The notes: generated by a model not told the origin, from the sequence alone. DNA of 21,421 bases from an uncultured Oscillospiraceae bacterium (GCA_900764755.1 CAAFPE010000127.1:1-21421), one strand, 5' to 3'. Positions 7,783-15,770 are shown, counted from the stretch's first letter. Translations and numbers: made by a program.

Positions 7783-8037
7783 TCATAGGAGTCGATAGAG
7801 ATCCGAGGTGCATCCTCCGTTACTCCGCTGCCTGGGCAGTTTGGCGATCAGTTTTTCCCGGCGTAGTTCATCCAGTGCCCTCTTGACGGTGGAGCGGGAT
7901 AAGCCCAGCTCCACCGCAATGGTATTGATCCCGGGCCAGCAGCTCCCGCTGCTGTCTGCCCGGTCCTTCAGATACATATAAACCACTCTGGCCCGATGGC
8001 TCAGGTCAGAGCGGTAGATTTTCTCAAAATACCCCAT
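7783..8037 (-). CDS. small winged-helix/HTH protein
   Basis: The 84-residue product starts at 8037 (MGYFEKIYRSDL), where AAGGAGCG precedes the ATG; the longer upstream frame overlaps the VirD4 gene and is not used. It carries one winged helix-turn-helix of the plasmid/phage initiator type. SGSCWPGINTIAVELGLSRS supplies the turn and recognition helix, followed by TVKRALDELRREKLI and a wing with basic residues. The pattern fits small DNA-binding proteins found next to VirD4 genes in gut Firmicute elements, either regulators or remnants of a replication initiator. It overlaps the VirD4 gene by 14 bases, so the two are probably cotranscribed. No catalytic domain is present; function is not otherwise known. 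Confidence 0.75.
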   Translation of the reverse strand: MGYFEKIYRSDLSHRARVVYMYLKDRADSSGSCWPGINTIAVELGLSRSTVKRALDELRREKLIAKLPRQRSNGGCTSDLYRLL

Positions 8038-9922
8038 GGTCACGCTCCTTCTCTGTATCCGTGCGCAGGTCAACCGGCTTCGGCTGCTCCGCATCGTTTT
8101 TATCATTCTGCGGATCATCGGCTGCGGGAGCAGGGGCTGTGCCGGCGGCTTCTGCCTGAACTGCTGCCTGATCACGGACATAGGCATCGATGGCCGCCTC
8201 CAGTTCCTTCTTGCTGGCATAGGCTACCGTGCGGGCTGCTTTCTCCGGCAGGATATAGGGCTCTCCAAAGGTGATCCCCCATTCCAGAAAGAGTCGCAGC
8301 CGGGTGCGCATAGGGGGCGTCCCTGTCTTCATCACGATGAACTGACCCTTTGGGATGGACTTGAGTTCGTCCGGCGTCATCAGCGGCCGCTCAATCATCT
8401 GGAGGGACTGGCTGGGGTCATTCTTTCCGCGGCTGACGGAACCGCTCATGACTGTCCGGTTCCCAAGGGCTTTAGAGAGCACCTCCGCAGTCTGACTGTT
8501 AGGGGCGAAGCCGCCGAAGATGGTGTCCTGCACGTTGTCCTGAATGATCTCCGCACCCTCCTTACCATAGTTCTTCTCCAACTGGGCAAGGCTTTGGATG
8601 ATGGGTACCAACGTCAACTTCCGGGACCGGCCGGCAGAGAAGAGAGGCAGGATGTCAAAGGCAGGCATGGTGCCCAACTCGTCACAGAACAGCACCACTC
8701 GGTTTTTCAGTTTACCGCCATTTTCATCTATCACCGCAAACAATTCCCGGCTGAGAGTCTGGATCATAAGACCTGCCATGAAATTCTTGCTGGGGTCTTC
8801 TTCAGGGAGGATGAGGAAAATAGCAGACTTTTTACTGGCGAAAGATTCGGCGTTGATGGTGCTGTCGAAGCAGAGGACCTGCTCCAATTCTGAATCCAAA
8901 AAGGCATTGAGCCGGGAGAGGACGGTGGACATGACGGACATCATCGCCTGATCCGCACTGTTCAACGCCGCTCCAGCAAACCACCGGGCCTTGTGGGTAT
9001 CCGGTAGCTTGTTCATCAAAATTTGGAAGCCGTTTTTTCCCTTTGAAGATTTGCTGGGCGCCAGGAGGTCCTGCACCAACTTGAATACGCTGACGATGTG
9101 CCGCCGCTCTGTCCCGGTTTTCTTGTCAGGGGGCAGATACTCCGCCAGCAGCAGGACCACAGCGGTGAGCAGTCCCTCGGCTGCGTCATAGAAGAAGGCA
9201 TTCTGGCCGTACTGAGAGGCATCCCCATCTGGATTGACGATGGTCTTGGAGAGGATCTTTGCATACTTCTCCGCCTTGGCGCGGGCCGCAAGGTTTTCTG
9301 AATCTCCCCGGCAGATGTCCATGTAGTGGTTGATGAGCGTCAGCAGATTGTATCCGTCCGATCTTGTGGGATTCCGCAGGTCAATGACTGCCACCTGATA
9401 GCCGTAGTACTGGGATGCAATAGTTCCGTAGCTCCTCGCCAGATCTCCCTTGGTATCCAGCGCCAGAAAACTCATCCCGCAGGCGCAGGCATACTCCAGA
9501 TTGGGGTACAGGAAGAATGCTGTCTTACTGATGCCGGATGCGCCGATCATCAGGCAGTGGATATCGTCGGTGTCCACCAGTGCCTGAATGGTGAGGCGTT
9601 CAGGGCCCTTCTTTCTCCGCTTGAAGATCCTGGCCCATATTGAACCGATGGCTGGACCACCGCCCACACACCCAAGTGCCAATCCTTGGTCAGTTGGAAG
9701 ATCCAACCCTTTACGCCACGTCTCGGGACGAAAAGGGATGTGCTTAAAGGTTTGCTGGATCTCCTTTTTGGTTGCCCATCGGGCGGTGCCGTGCTGACCG
9801 TCGCCCACCGTCTTGGATTTGATGTGGTCCAGATTTCCCTGGCCAGTTGTGTGGGCGACAATGGCGATCAGCAAAAAGGCACCGCCCATGATCACAAGGG
9901 GAATGATAGCCTGTATCGTCAT
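8024..9922 (-). CDS. VirD4/TraG-type coupling protein
   Basis: The 632-residue protein would link the relaxosome to a type IV secretion channel and drive DNA transfer. One hydrophobic N-terminal segment (about residues 5-23) anchors it. FLALDTKGDLARSYG and RVVLFCDELGTMPAFDILPL (Walker B region), then FGGFAPNSQTAEVLSKALGN, are hallmarks of the VirD4/TraG family of Tn1549-like elements. The Walker A region reads GASGISKT (127-134, bases 9521-9544), where GxxGxGKT is expected; the glycine before Lys is serine. The C-terminus is a charged, Ala/Asp-rich tail. The ATG lies 4 bases after the TOPRIM gene stop with GGGTGATACC before it. No VirB4 partner is in the window. Confidence 0.92.
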   Translation of the reverse strand: MTIQAIIPLVIMGGAFLLIAIVAHTTGQGNLDHIKSKTVGDGQHGTARWATKKEIQQTFKHIPFRPETWRKGLDLPTDQGLALGCVGGGPAIGSIWARIFKRRKKGPERLTIQALVDTDDIHCLMIGASGISKTAFFLYPNLEYACACGMSFLALDTKGDLARSYGTIASQYYGYQVAVIDLRNPTRSDGYNLLTLINHYMDICRGDSENLAARAKAEKYAKILSKTIVNPDGDASQYGQNAFFYDAAEGLLTAVVLLLAEYLPPDKKTGTERRHIVSVFKLVQDLLAPSKSSKGKNGFQILMNKLPDTHKARWFAGAALNSADQAMMSVMSTVLSRLNAFLDSELEQVLCFDSTINAESFASKKSAIFLILPEEDPSKNFMAGLMIQTLSRELFAVIDENGGKLKNRVVLFCDELGTMPAFDILPLFSAGRSRKLTLVPIIQSLAQLEKNYGKEGAEIIQDNVQDTIFGGFAPNSQTAEVLSKALGNRTVMSGSVSRGKNDPSQSLQMIERPLMTPDELKSIPKGQFIVMKTGTPPMRTRLRLFLEWGITFGEPYILPEKAARTVAYASKKELEAAIDAYVRDQAAVQAEAAGTAPAPAADDPQNDKNDAEQPKPVDLRTDTEKERDHGVF

Positions 9923-9926
9923 GGTA

Positions 9927-10850
9927 TCACCCTATCTGCTGGACCATCTGTACAGCATGATCCCGTTCGGCCAGTTCTGTCAGGTCGTCGTTCCAGTCCT
10001 TATTCTCCGAAATCAGGCGGCTTGAGGCGATCCCAAACTGCTCCGCGATCTGTTCGGCCAGACGGAGGCTGGCGGTATGGCCCGCCTTGTCGTTGTCCAG
10101 ACAGAGATAGACGTCCCGCAGGACGGGGTTGTGTTCCAGCATCCAGAGCACCGGCAGGCTGGAGGTCCCGCAGCAGGCCACATAGTTGTGTTTCCGCCAG
10201 TCCTCTGGGTGGAGCGTGATGTAGGAGAGCAGATCGATCGGGCCCTCAAACACATAGAGCCGGTCACTGGCACCTGTCCAATGGAAGCTGCACCGTGGGT
10301 CGCTGCCCTCTACATTGATGCGGAAGGTCCTGCCTGTGTCATGGGTGCTGCGCTTGTGGGCATGACGGGCAACGCCGTGTTCATCCTTCCCGACGAACAC
10401 GGCGTTGTGGTATTTTTCGTCTTCGTAGATAAGCCCGGCGTGGACGAAGGCGTTCAGCACGTCACGCTGGATGTGCCGCTTTTTGAGCAGATAGGCATAG
10501 ACACGGCGCATGGTGTGGTTGGCAGGCGGCAGTTCGAACTGCTTTTTTTCCACCTCAGCCTGCTTCTCTGTTGGTGAGTAGGCGCCTGCTGCCAATCCAC
10601 CCAGCAGGAGTGTGACGGCATCCGGATAGCTGAGGTGGTAAAAGGTCTGGGCGAAGGAAATCGGGCCTCCGCCTTTTTCCACCGCATGATCGTACCACTC
10701 ATTGCCCCGGACCGTGATGCTGTGGTCACTGTCCAGCCGCTTCTCATGGCCGGAGGGTAGCAGCTTCTCTCCCCGCTGCCGCAGGAACTCCACCAAGTCC
10801 ACAGAGGCGGCAAGCCGTTTCTGCTCCTCGGTAAAATGGATGTAGGGCAT
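9927..10850 (-). CDS. DUF3991/TOPRIM-domain protein of conjugative elements
   Basis: A protein of 307 residues. The N-terminal part (VDLVEFLRQRGEKLLPSG, GNEWYDHAVEKGGG, PISFAQTFYHLSYPDAV) resembles the primase-like zinc-binding region that precedes the DUF3991 domain, but without the CHC2 cysteines. The C-terminal half is a TOPRIM fold: Glu in LYVFEGPIDLLSY and the Asp pair in VYLCLDNDKAGH. Such proteins are widespread between relaxase and VirD4 in gut Firmicute elements and are thought to act in DNA processing during transfer; the exact reaction is not established. The start at 10850 has GGAGGTGAACGATC before it, directly after a terminator's T-run. Confidence 0.85.
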   Translation of the reverse strand: MPYIHFTEEQKRLAASVDLVEFLRQRGEKLLPSGHEKRLDSDHSITVRGNEWYDHAVEKGGGPISFAQTFYHLSYPDAVTLLLGGLAAGAYSPTEKQAEVEKKQFELPPANHTMRRVYAYLLKKRHIQRDVLNAFVHAGLIYEDEKYHNAVFVGKDEHGVARHAHKRSTHDTGRTFRINVEGSDPRCSFHWTGASDRLYVFEGPIDLLSYITLHPEDWRKHNYVACCGTSSLPVLWMLEHNPVLRDVYLCLDNDKAGHTASLRLAEQIAEQFGIASSRLISENKDWNDDLTELAERDHAVQMVQQIG

Positions 10851-10864
10851 GATCGTTCACCTCC

Positions 10865-10898
10865 AAAAAAGAAAAGCCGTGGGCCTGTGCCCACGGCT
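10865..10898 (-). terminator. intrinsic terminator abutting the TOPRIM gene ribosome binding site
   Basis: Perfect 10-bp stem agccgtgggc (10875-10884) with gcccacggct (10889-10898), 4-base loop, followed on the minus strand by TTTTCTTTTTT and then immediately GGAGG. It follows the Fic stop by 12 bases and would cut toxin transcripts off from the TOPRIM and VirD4 genes. Confidence 0.85.
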
Positions 10899-10909
10899 TA
10901 GTTGTTGTT

Positions 10910-11635
10910 TCAGTCCTCCCGCTGGTAGTGCGGCTGGGGGACATATTTTTCGGTCTGATACTTCTTGTACTTCTCCTGCTGAACTTCAGCGGGAGTTGTG
11001 ACCTCCAACGAGGACTCATCGTAGAGGATCGGTTCATCACAGACTGCATCCAGCAAGATTCGTTCCAGATGCTCATACTCGAAGAATTGATCCAGCGATG
11101 CCATCACCAACGAGTCCCGCACATAGCCGGAACTGGCTGCCAGCAATTCCTGATCCATATAGAATCCGTGATGCTCCACGAAAAAGGTCATCAGCATGAC
11201 CAGGGTCCGTGTGTTGCCCTCCCGGAATGGGTGTACCTGCCAGATCTTCGGGAAGCCGTTTGTCAGGTGGCGGACAAACTCCTGTCTGGAGACCTGCGGC
11301 CAGTTCTGCGACAGAAGTTCTTGGAATGCGTTCTCCAGATCCCGGGGGATATTCTCATCATTGCTGTACCATACGCTTCGGCCAGCCAGTAGTTTTTCCC
11401 GCTTCTCAATATTGATGATCCTATACTCTCCGGCCCAGTCGTAGATATCTCCAAACAGAAACCGATGGATCTCACACAAGCCCGCAGGGGTGAAATCAGA
11501 AAACCCACGCTCATAGAGCAGCATCATATTGGCGCGGGACTGTTCAGCCTCTACCAGATCCAGCACCTTTTCATCCCGGATGTCCAGTTTGTTTTTCAGG
11601 ACCGGGATATCCGCATATAAATAGGGATCAGCCAT
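10910..11635 (-). CDS. Fic-domain protein (VbhT/Doc-like AMP-transferase toxin)
   Basis: A 241-residue protein. The Fic core motif is HPFREGNTRT at 135-144: catalytic His135, anion-binding EGN, and Arg143. The canonical last positions are GNGR; here Gly is replaced by Thr. The flap DIYDWAGEYR at 63-72 is the usual target-docking hairpin. Family members attach AMP to target proteins such as gyrase (VbhT) and arrest growth; the target here is unknown. The gene starts inside the last codons of the small upstream gene (8-base overlap), a typical antitoxin-first arrangement. The C-terminal 60 residues are charged and without a recognised domain. A stabilising or anti-host role in the element is inferred. 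Confidence 0.9.
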   Translation of the reverse strand: MADPYLYADIPVLKNKLDIRDEKVLDLVEAEQSRANMMLLYERGFSDFTPAGLCEIHRFLFGDIYDWAGEYRIINIEKREKLLAGRSVWYSNDENIPRDLENAFQELLSQNWPQVSRQEFVRHLTNGFPKIWQVHPFREGNTRTLVMLMTFFVEHHGFYMDQELLAASSGYVRDSLVMASLDQFFEYEHLERILLDAVCDEPILYDESSLEVTTPAEVQQEKYKKYQTEKYVPQPHYQRED

Positions 11636-11831
11636 GTCGCTGTACCTGCTCTGCCATTTTCCGGTGCGAGGCCAGCAGTGCGGCTTTCATCTGCTCACCG
11701 CTCAACTCGCCTCTGGCCCAACTGCGCGAAAGCATCCGGGCATAGTTGGATACAGGTACGCCCTCGATCGCATTGATGGCATCCGCTGTTTTTACTGCGG
11801 CGATCCGCCGGCTGATTTGTTTGCTCGTCAT
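11628..11831 (-). CDS. VbhA-like antitoxin of the Fic protein
   Basis: A 67-residue protein. The helix TADAINAIEGVPVS carries the ExG-type inhibitory element (IEG) seen in class I Fic antitoxins, and the second half (SRSWARGELSGEQMKAALLA) matches the remainder of the VbhA family. In VbhA the motif is S/TxxxEG. Here the residue four before Glu is Ile, not Ser/Thr. I recall Ile at this place in other gut Firmicute members, so this may be a subfamily trait and not damage. It is preceded by AAGAGGTGATC as ribosome binding site and by an extended -10 promoter. It would block the ATP site of the Fic partner by supplying the inhibitory Glu in trans. Confidence 0.8.
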   Translation of the reverse strand: MTSKQISRRIAAVKTADAINAIEGVPVSNYARMLSRSWARGELSGEQMKAALLASHRKMAEQVQRHG

Positions 11832-11852
11832 TGTGAGATCACCTCTTGATTC

Positions 11853-11881
11853 AGTATAGCATGATGTATGAAAAAAGGAAA
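11853..11881 (-). promoter_or_regulatory. promoter of the Fic/VbhA-like pair
   Basis: On the minus strand TATACT (11858-11853) is preceded by TGC, forming an extended -10. A weak -35 TTTCCT lies 17 bases upstream (11881-11876). It sits between the relaxase stop and the antitoxin start, so the toxin-antitoxin pair could be expressed separately from the transfer genes. Confidence 0.55.
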
Positions 11882-11901
11882 GTGAGATTCATTTGGCACC
11901 A

Positions 11902-13817
11902 TCAACTCATACGGATATCCTGATCTTCATGGTCATCCGGCTTGTGGCCCATGGCGATCTTCTTCTCCCGGATTCGCTGGCGGAGTTTGCTGTCTGTGAA
12001 GCGGATCGAGGCAATGGAGCCGCTGGTCATCTGCTCCTGGAAGATCCTGCTCATGTGGTGTAGGAGCCGGGTAGCCGCCGACAGCACAGAGGGGCCACGG
12101 AAGCGTTCCATCCGTTCCAGCGTTGCGCGGGCAGACTTATTTCCTTGCGCCGCAGACTGCTTCAGCCAACGGACAGCGGTAGCATGATCCGGCGGCACCT
12201 CCTTTCCCAGCAGGTATAGTTTTCCCAATGCATACTGGGCATACGGATCTCCACACTCGGCAGCACCGGTGAGCCAACGGACCGCCTCTGTATTACGGTC
12301 GGCATCGTCGCTCTCCAGCAGGAGTTTGCCCAGATGGTACTGTGCCAACGTGTATCCCAACTCAGCGGACTGTTGAAACCAGCGCATCGCAGTTGGGAGA
12401 TCATCCTCCTCCAAATAGAGTTTGCCAAGGGCGTACATGGCGCAGCGGTCCCCCTGTTTCGCCGCCTGAGTCAACCAGATCACTGAGCGAAGATGGTTTT
12501 TCTCTACGGAGCCGCCATCTCGGTAGAGCCGCCCCAGCGTATACTGCGCCGGGGCTTGGCCTGCTTCTGCCGCTTGTGTTAACTGCTCCAAGAGCATTTG
12601 GACTTGCTCGGGAGGCGTATCGACCGCAGTGAGTGTCTGCCATTCCGGGGAGGGGATCACTGGCTCGTCCGCTTCCAGTGGTGGGAACACAGTGCCGATC
12701 TCACCCAGCCGTACTGCCTCTTGGATCACAAGGTTGTGGATCTGGCGGAACTCCTTTTGCCTGGACAGAGGGAGACGCTTCGGCAGGTCTTTCCGATAGG
12801 TCCTGAGCACTTCATCCCGGAGTTCGTACCACAGTCCGTAAGCCTGAGAGATCCGCGCATCCTTCTGCAGCTCGTCCACGATCTCATCCACCACAGACTT
12901 CAGCGGTGCCTTCAGGTATCCATACTGCTTCTTTCCTTTGGCAGCCTTCAGCTGTTCAGACAGAGATACCATGAGCTGTTCGATCTTGGGATTCCCCAGC
13001 GTGCCGTTTTGCATCTGCTCCGTGATCTGCCGCAGGAGTTCTCGGGCGTCCTGTGTGAGTGCATTCCTGCGCATCGTCTGCTGACCATATAGCTCATGGA
13101 GTTCCTGGCGAAAAATCTCTTTTGCCAGACCTGCCTTGATTTTCTCAATGCCATCCGTGTTGAGATAGCCGGACTTCCCATCCGCGCTGAAGCAGACCAT
13201 GTGCAGATGAGGGTGGTGGGCTTCATCGTGAAAGGCGGCGTACCAGCGGAACTGCTCCACGGGGATCTTCATGGCCTCCGCCATCTCTGGAGCAAACCCG
13301 GTGAGCAATTCCCGCCACTGTGCCGCGTCGTCGTAGCCAAGCCGTGCGGCATCCTCCCGGCGCAGGAGATGATGGGGAGCCAGATGTTGCCGGGATGGTG
13401 TGCCACTGCGTCAGCGATCTGAGACAGGACCAGAGGGTCATCTGTGTCGGTGAACAGCGCGTGGCTTCCTCTCCGCTGGGCGCGTGGCCGGCTGGCGATA
13501 TAGTCCACATAGTTTTCCCGTTTGGAGATCTGGTCAGCGTTGTCCTCCAGCGCACGAGTGATGAACTCACTGGCGTTGCCCTGTGTAGGCGCTGCCACAT
13601 AGTCCTCGTACTCGAACAGCCCACGGCTCAACGGGAAATCCCGAAGGAGCCGCTCCACCAACTGCTTCTGCGGTTCTGTAACAGGACACTGTGCACGGTC
13701 TGGAGAGAGATGCTGTGCGCCTTCTCTGGTTGCCATATAGCGCACATAGTTATTCAGGAGGGAGGCGCTTTTCGCGCCTCCCTTAAGATACGGACACTTG
13801 AATATGATCCGCGGCAT
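11902..13817 (-). pseudogene. MobP-type relaxase with Sel1 repeats, split by a frameshift
   Basis: Read through one missing base, the product would be about 638 residues. The start is 13817 (MPRIIFKCPYLKGGAK). N-terminal conserved pieces are LLNNYVRYMATREG, FPLSRGLFEYEDYVAAPTQG, and RENYVDYIASRPRAQRRG; after the shift come LRREDAARLGYDDA and FRWYAAFHDEAHHPHLHMVC, with the metal-binding HxH at 13201-13215. This is the MobP3-like relaxase that nicks oriT and pilots the strand. The frame breaks at 13365-13366: ISLRRED would need TCCCTG, and the sequence has TCCTG. Residues from about 12576 to 12109 are four or five Sel1/TPR-like repeats (LGKLYL, WLTQAAKQGD). The C-terminus is basic. The gene stands in the usual order mobC-relaxase. 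Whether the shift is real needs read-level support. Confidence 0.88.
13760..13782. repeat. 9-bp perfect hairpin in the relaxase start region, oriT-like
   Basis: Arms gggaggcgc (13760-13768) and gcgcctccc (13774-13782) flank a 5-base loop, 36 bases into the relaxase gene. On the minus strand it reads GGAGGCGCGAAAAGCGCCTCC-like; a close variant, ggaggcgcgaaagcg, is found in the candidate oriT at 14461-14475. It could be a relaxase or MobC autoregulatory site. Confidence 0.5.
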
Positions 13818-13834
13818 GGTGCTTCACCACCAGA

Positions 13835-14281
13835 TCACTTGTCACCGTTCTGATAGTCCACAGCGTCATCCATGGTGATACTGCCGTTGGTCTTTTTCAC
13901 GTTCTCGATGCAGCGCACCCGCAACTCACGCAGCCGTGCTTCCGGGATCTCCATAGCCGCCGCCAGCAGGTTCATCACCATATCCAGTTCCACCGCCAGT
14001 TTGAACAGCATGCGGCAGATCCGATTCTCTGTGTCGCGCACGATCCCCCGCATGACCTTGGAGAGTACAGGCGGGAGATACGCCGTGGCATCCTGTCCGG
14101 AAATATATCCTGCATAGAACAGAGCTGCGCGTTCCAGATACTCGCTGCGGCTTTTGCAGTTGGCAGTCTCTGCTGCCCGGTCTACTACCTCCAGCGTGGA
14201 TGGGTAGAGCCAGACAGGGATGCGGGTTTTGATCTCCTCTCGGGGTTCATGATCTCCAAATAGCAGTTTTGCCTTTTTCAT
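13835..14281 (-). CDS. MobC-like relaxosome accessory protein
   Basis: A protein of 148 residues. The start at 14281 (MKKAKLLFGDHEP) follows AAAAAGGAGGAAAATTCCT; the longer frame upstream lacks a better site. The N-terminal KTRIPVWLYPSTLEVVDRAA and CKSRSEYLERAALFYAGY form a ribbon-helix-helix-like segment. The following part (ICRMLFKLAVELDMVMNLLA, RLRELRVRCIENVKKTNGS) is the MobC-type helical region. Such proteins bind oriT next to the relaxase and help nicking. It lies 17 bases before the relaxase start and directly after the candidate oriT. No lesion is seen. Confidence 0.8.
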   Translation of the reverse strand: MKKAKLLFGDHEPREEIKTRIPVWLYPSTLEVVDRAAETANCKSRSEYLERAALFYAGYISGQDATAYLPPVLSKVMRGIVRDTENRICRMLFKLAVELDMVMNLLAAAMEIPEARLRELRVRCIENVKKTNGSITMDDAVDYQNGDK

Positions 14282-14299
14282 AGGAATTTTCCTCCTTTT

Positions 14300-14486
14300 T
14301 GCCTGAAAACCACCTGTCACAGCCACCTTGGCAATGGCCTGATCTGGGTGCTTTTTCGCTGTAAACTCGTTTTCCGACCACCTGCCACAGCCAGCAGAGT
14401 GCCAAACCGATCACCTTGTCCATCGGCCCCGACCCGCATTGCGGGGCGGTGTGAGGGGCAGGAGGCGCGAAAGCGACCACCTGCCT
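14300..14486. other. candidate origin of transfer (oriT)
   Basis: This non-coding-looking stretch before mobC holds three direct copies of (G/A)ACCACCTG(C/T)C: 14309-14325 and 14377-14393, matching at 16 of 17 bases, and a shorter copy at 14475-14485 (12 bases exact with the second: 14375-14386 and 14474-14485). The third copy is part of an imperfect hairpin, 14458-14484, with GAAA loop; gccccg/cggggc (14426-14431, 14442-14447) or cccgc/gcggg inside form another. Direct repeats plus hairpins upstream of mobC-relaxase are the usual oriT plan. The nick site is not identified. Confidence 0.5.
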
Positions 14487-14785
14487 TTATCCAGCACTCA
14501 AATCGACCGGCCCCAGCGCATGGCTCCGAGCGCCGCAGGTATTGGCGCACACGCCCGCACAGGGGGGGCGTACTTACCGCGATGGTGGGATGCCACTCTG
14601 CTTGGAGAGCGGGCACAGGGAGCGGCACAGGCCGCACGGCGCTGGTATTTTGGTTTCCTTTACGAATGAGAAAGACCGGAGCCTTTGCTCCGGCCTCCAT
14701 GCGTGGAGTATCAACTCTCTTTGTGATTTCCGTTTCGCGGCTCAGTTCAATCGTGTAGCAAGCTCTTTGGATGATCAATGGCACG
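14487..14785. other. gene-poor stretch between candidate oriT and the kinase-like gene
   Basis: A minus-strand open frame crosses it (14784 to 14317, 155 codons), containing the piece MEAGAKAPVFLIRKGNQNTS, then low-complexity Pro/Arg-rich residues. It lacks a good ribosome binding site and known domain, so I do not call it a gene. A 7-bp hairpin (14676-14682 with 14687-14693) followed on the minus strand by TCTTTCTC could be a weak terminator. Confidence 0.4.
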
Positions 14786-14819
14786 AAAAAGGGGACCGCA
14801 TCAATGAGATGCGATCCCC
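14786..14819 (-). terminator. intrinsic terminator of the kinase/regulator pair
   Basis: Arms 14791-14802 (ggggaccgcatc) and 14808-14819 (gatgcgatcccc) pair with one mismatch; minus strand continues CCTTTTTCG. It lies 16 bases after the HipA-like gene stop. Confidence 0.8.
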
Positions 14820-14834
14820 TGAATACTCCGTTGG

Positions 14835-15755
14835 TTACATTGTTAACTCGGGAGCTCCCGGCTGCTGTTCCTCCCGCAGCAGGAGGTCCATGCTGTAGTC
14901 CAGTATCTTTTCCTTGCGCTCCGTCAGCATGGTGAGGTAGAACTCCCGCTGGAGCGGCTGGAGCTCTGGGACCCCATCCAGGAACTTCTGAATCCCGTCC
15001 AGATCAATTCGCGCGGTGACCCGCCTGAGCGCGTCATTGCACTCCGGGCAGCGCAGGGAGGAGATAAAATCAAAATACGGAATCTTCACACCGTGTTCTT
15101 CAACGGCAGAGGCTGGGAACACATAGATGCGCCGGTCAATCTCTTCCTGCGAATTCAGCACCTCCGCCATGTGCAGCAGATCCAACTGCGGATAGAGACA
15201 GGAACCACAGTCATAGACCGGCGCGATCTCTACGCTCTGCTCCTCTTCGTTCACCAGCAGTCCCCAGTTGCCGTTGTGCCGGTCGAAGTTGCCCAGAAAC
15301 GCATCCGCAATAAACATATCCCAGAAGAAGGCGCGGAGCTCATCCGCGGGATACAGTGTCTGCTCATTGATAGCCTCCAGAATGGAGGCCAGCTCCTTGC
15401 CGTAGCCATTCTGCTCACTGTCGATGCAGGTGTTCTTCAGTTGGGCGAACTCAATCAGCCGTTTTCCGCCCTCTGTGAAATCACGGCAGGCAACCACCAA
15501 CTTGCTCTTGCCGCGGCTGTCCGTGTAATTGCCCAGCAGGGTATCCTGTACCCGGAAGCCCAGCATCTCAAAAATGTGACAGGCCACATATTCGCTGATA
15601 CAGCCGTTGGTGTAGCTCATCTCTTTGTTGCGACTGGGGCGCGGAGGGAACTTCAGCATGTAGCTGGAGCCCTCATAGGAGATATTGATCTTGTTCCCGT
15701 TCGCGCCGCCATAGGCGCGAAAACGGTTGACAGGGCAGTTGGTAAAATCGATCAC
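14835..15755 (-). CDS. HipA/CtkA-like serine/threonine kinase
   Basis: The 306-residue protein starts with GTG at 15755 behind a G6A purine run spaced 7 bases. The kinase features of the HipA fold are visible: Lys35 in SYMLKFPP (ATP binding), SEYVACHIFEMLG, the catalytic loop DAFLGNFDRHNGNWG (Asp158, Asn163), and the metal-binding Asp182 in IAPVYDCG. It lacks the N-terminal subdomain of long HipA (about 440 residues) and resembles the shorter CtkA-type group. HipA kinases of persistence modules inactivate tRNA synthetases; the target here is unknown. The partner gene upstream encodes an XRE regulator, so the pair is a hipBA-like toxin-antitoxin unit, with terminator and promoter of its own. 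Confidence 0.85.
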   Translation of the reverse strand: MIDFTNCPVNRFRAYGGANGNKINISYEGSSYMLKFPPRPSRNKEMSYTNGCISEYVACHIFEMLGFRVQDTLLGNYTDSRGKSKLVVACRDFTEGGKRLIEFAQLKNTCIDSEQNGYGKELASILEAINEQTLYPADELRAFFWDMFIADAFLGNFDRHNGNWGLLVNEEEQSVEIAPVYDCGSCLYPQLDLLHMAEVLNSQEEIDRRIYVFPASAVEEHGVKIPYFDFISSLRCPECNDALRRVTARIDLDGIQKFLDGVPELQPLQREFYLTMLTERKEKILDYSMDLLLREEQQPGAPELTM

Positions 15756-15770
15756 AGATCATTCCCCCCT

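Noticed and set aside
12109..12576. Tandem DNA repeat suspected
   Set aside because: The repetition is at protein level (Sel1-like units); the DNA copies are too diverged to be a tandem repeat, and no CRISPR-like unit exists.
11902..13308. Relaxase C-terminal part as an independent Sel1 protein starting at 13308
   Set aside because: Its first residues are in the middle of the relaxase domain and no ribosome binding site is seen; a frameshifted single gene explains both frames better.
14317..14784. 155-codon minus-strand frame across the candidate oriT
   Set aside because: No credible ribosome binding site or domain, Pro/Arg-rich composition and overlap with repeats and hairpins suggest a chance frame.
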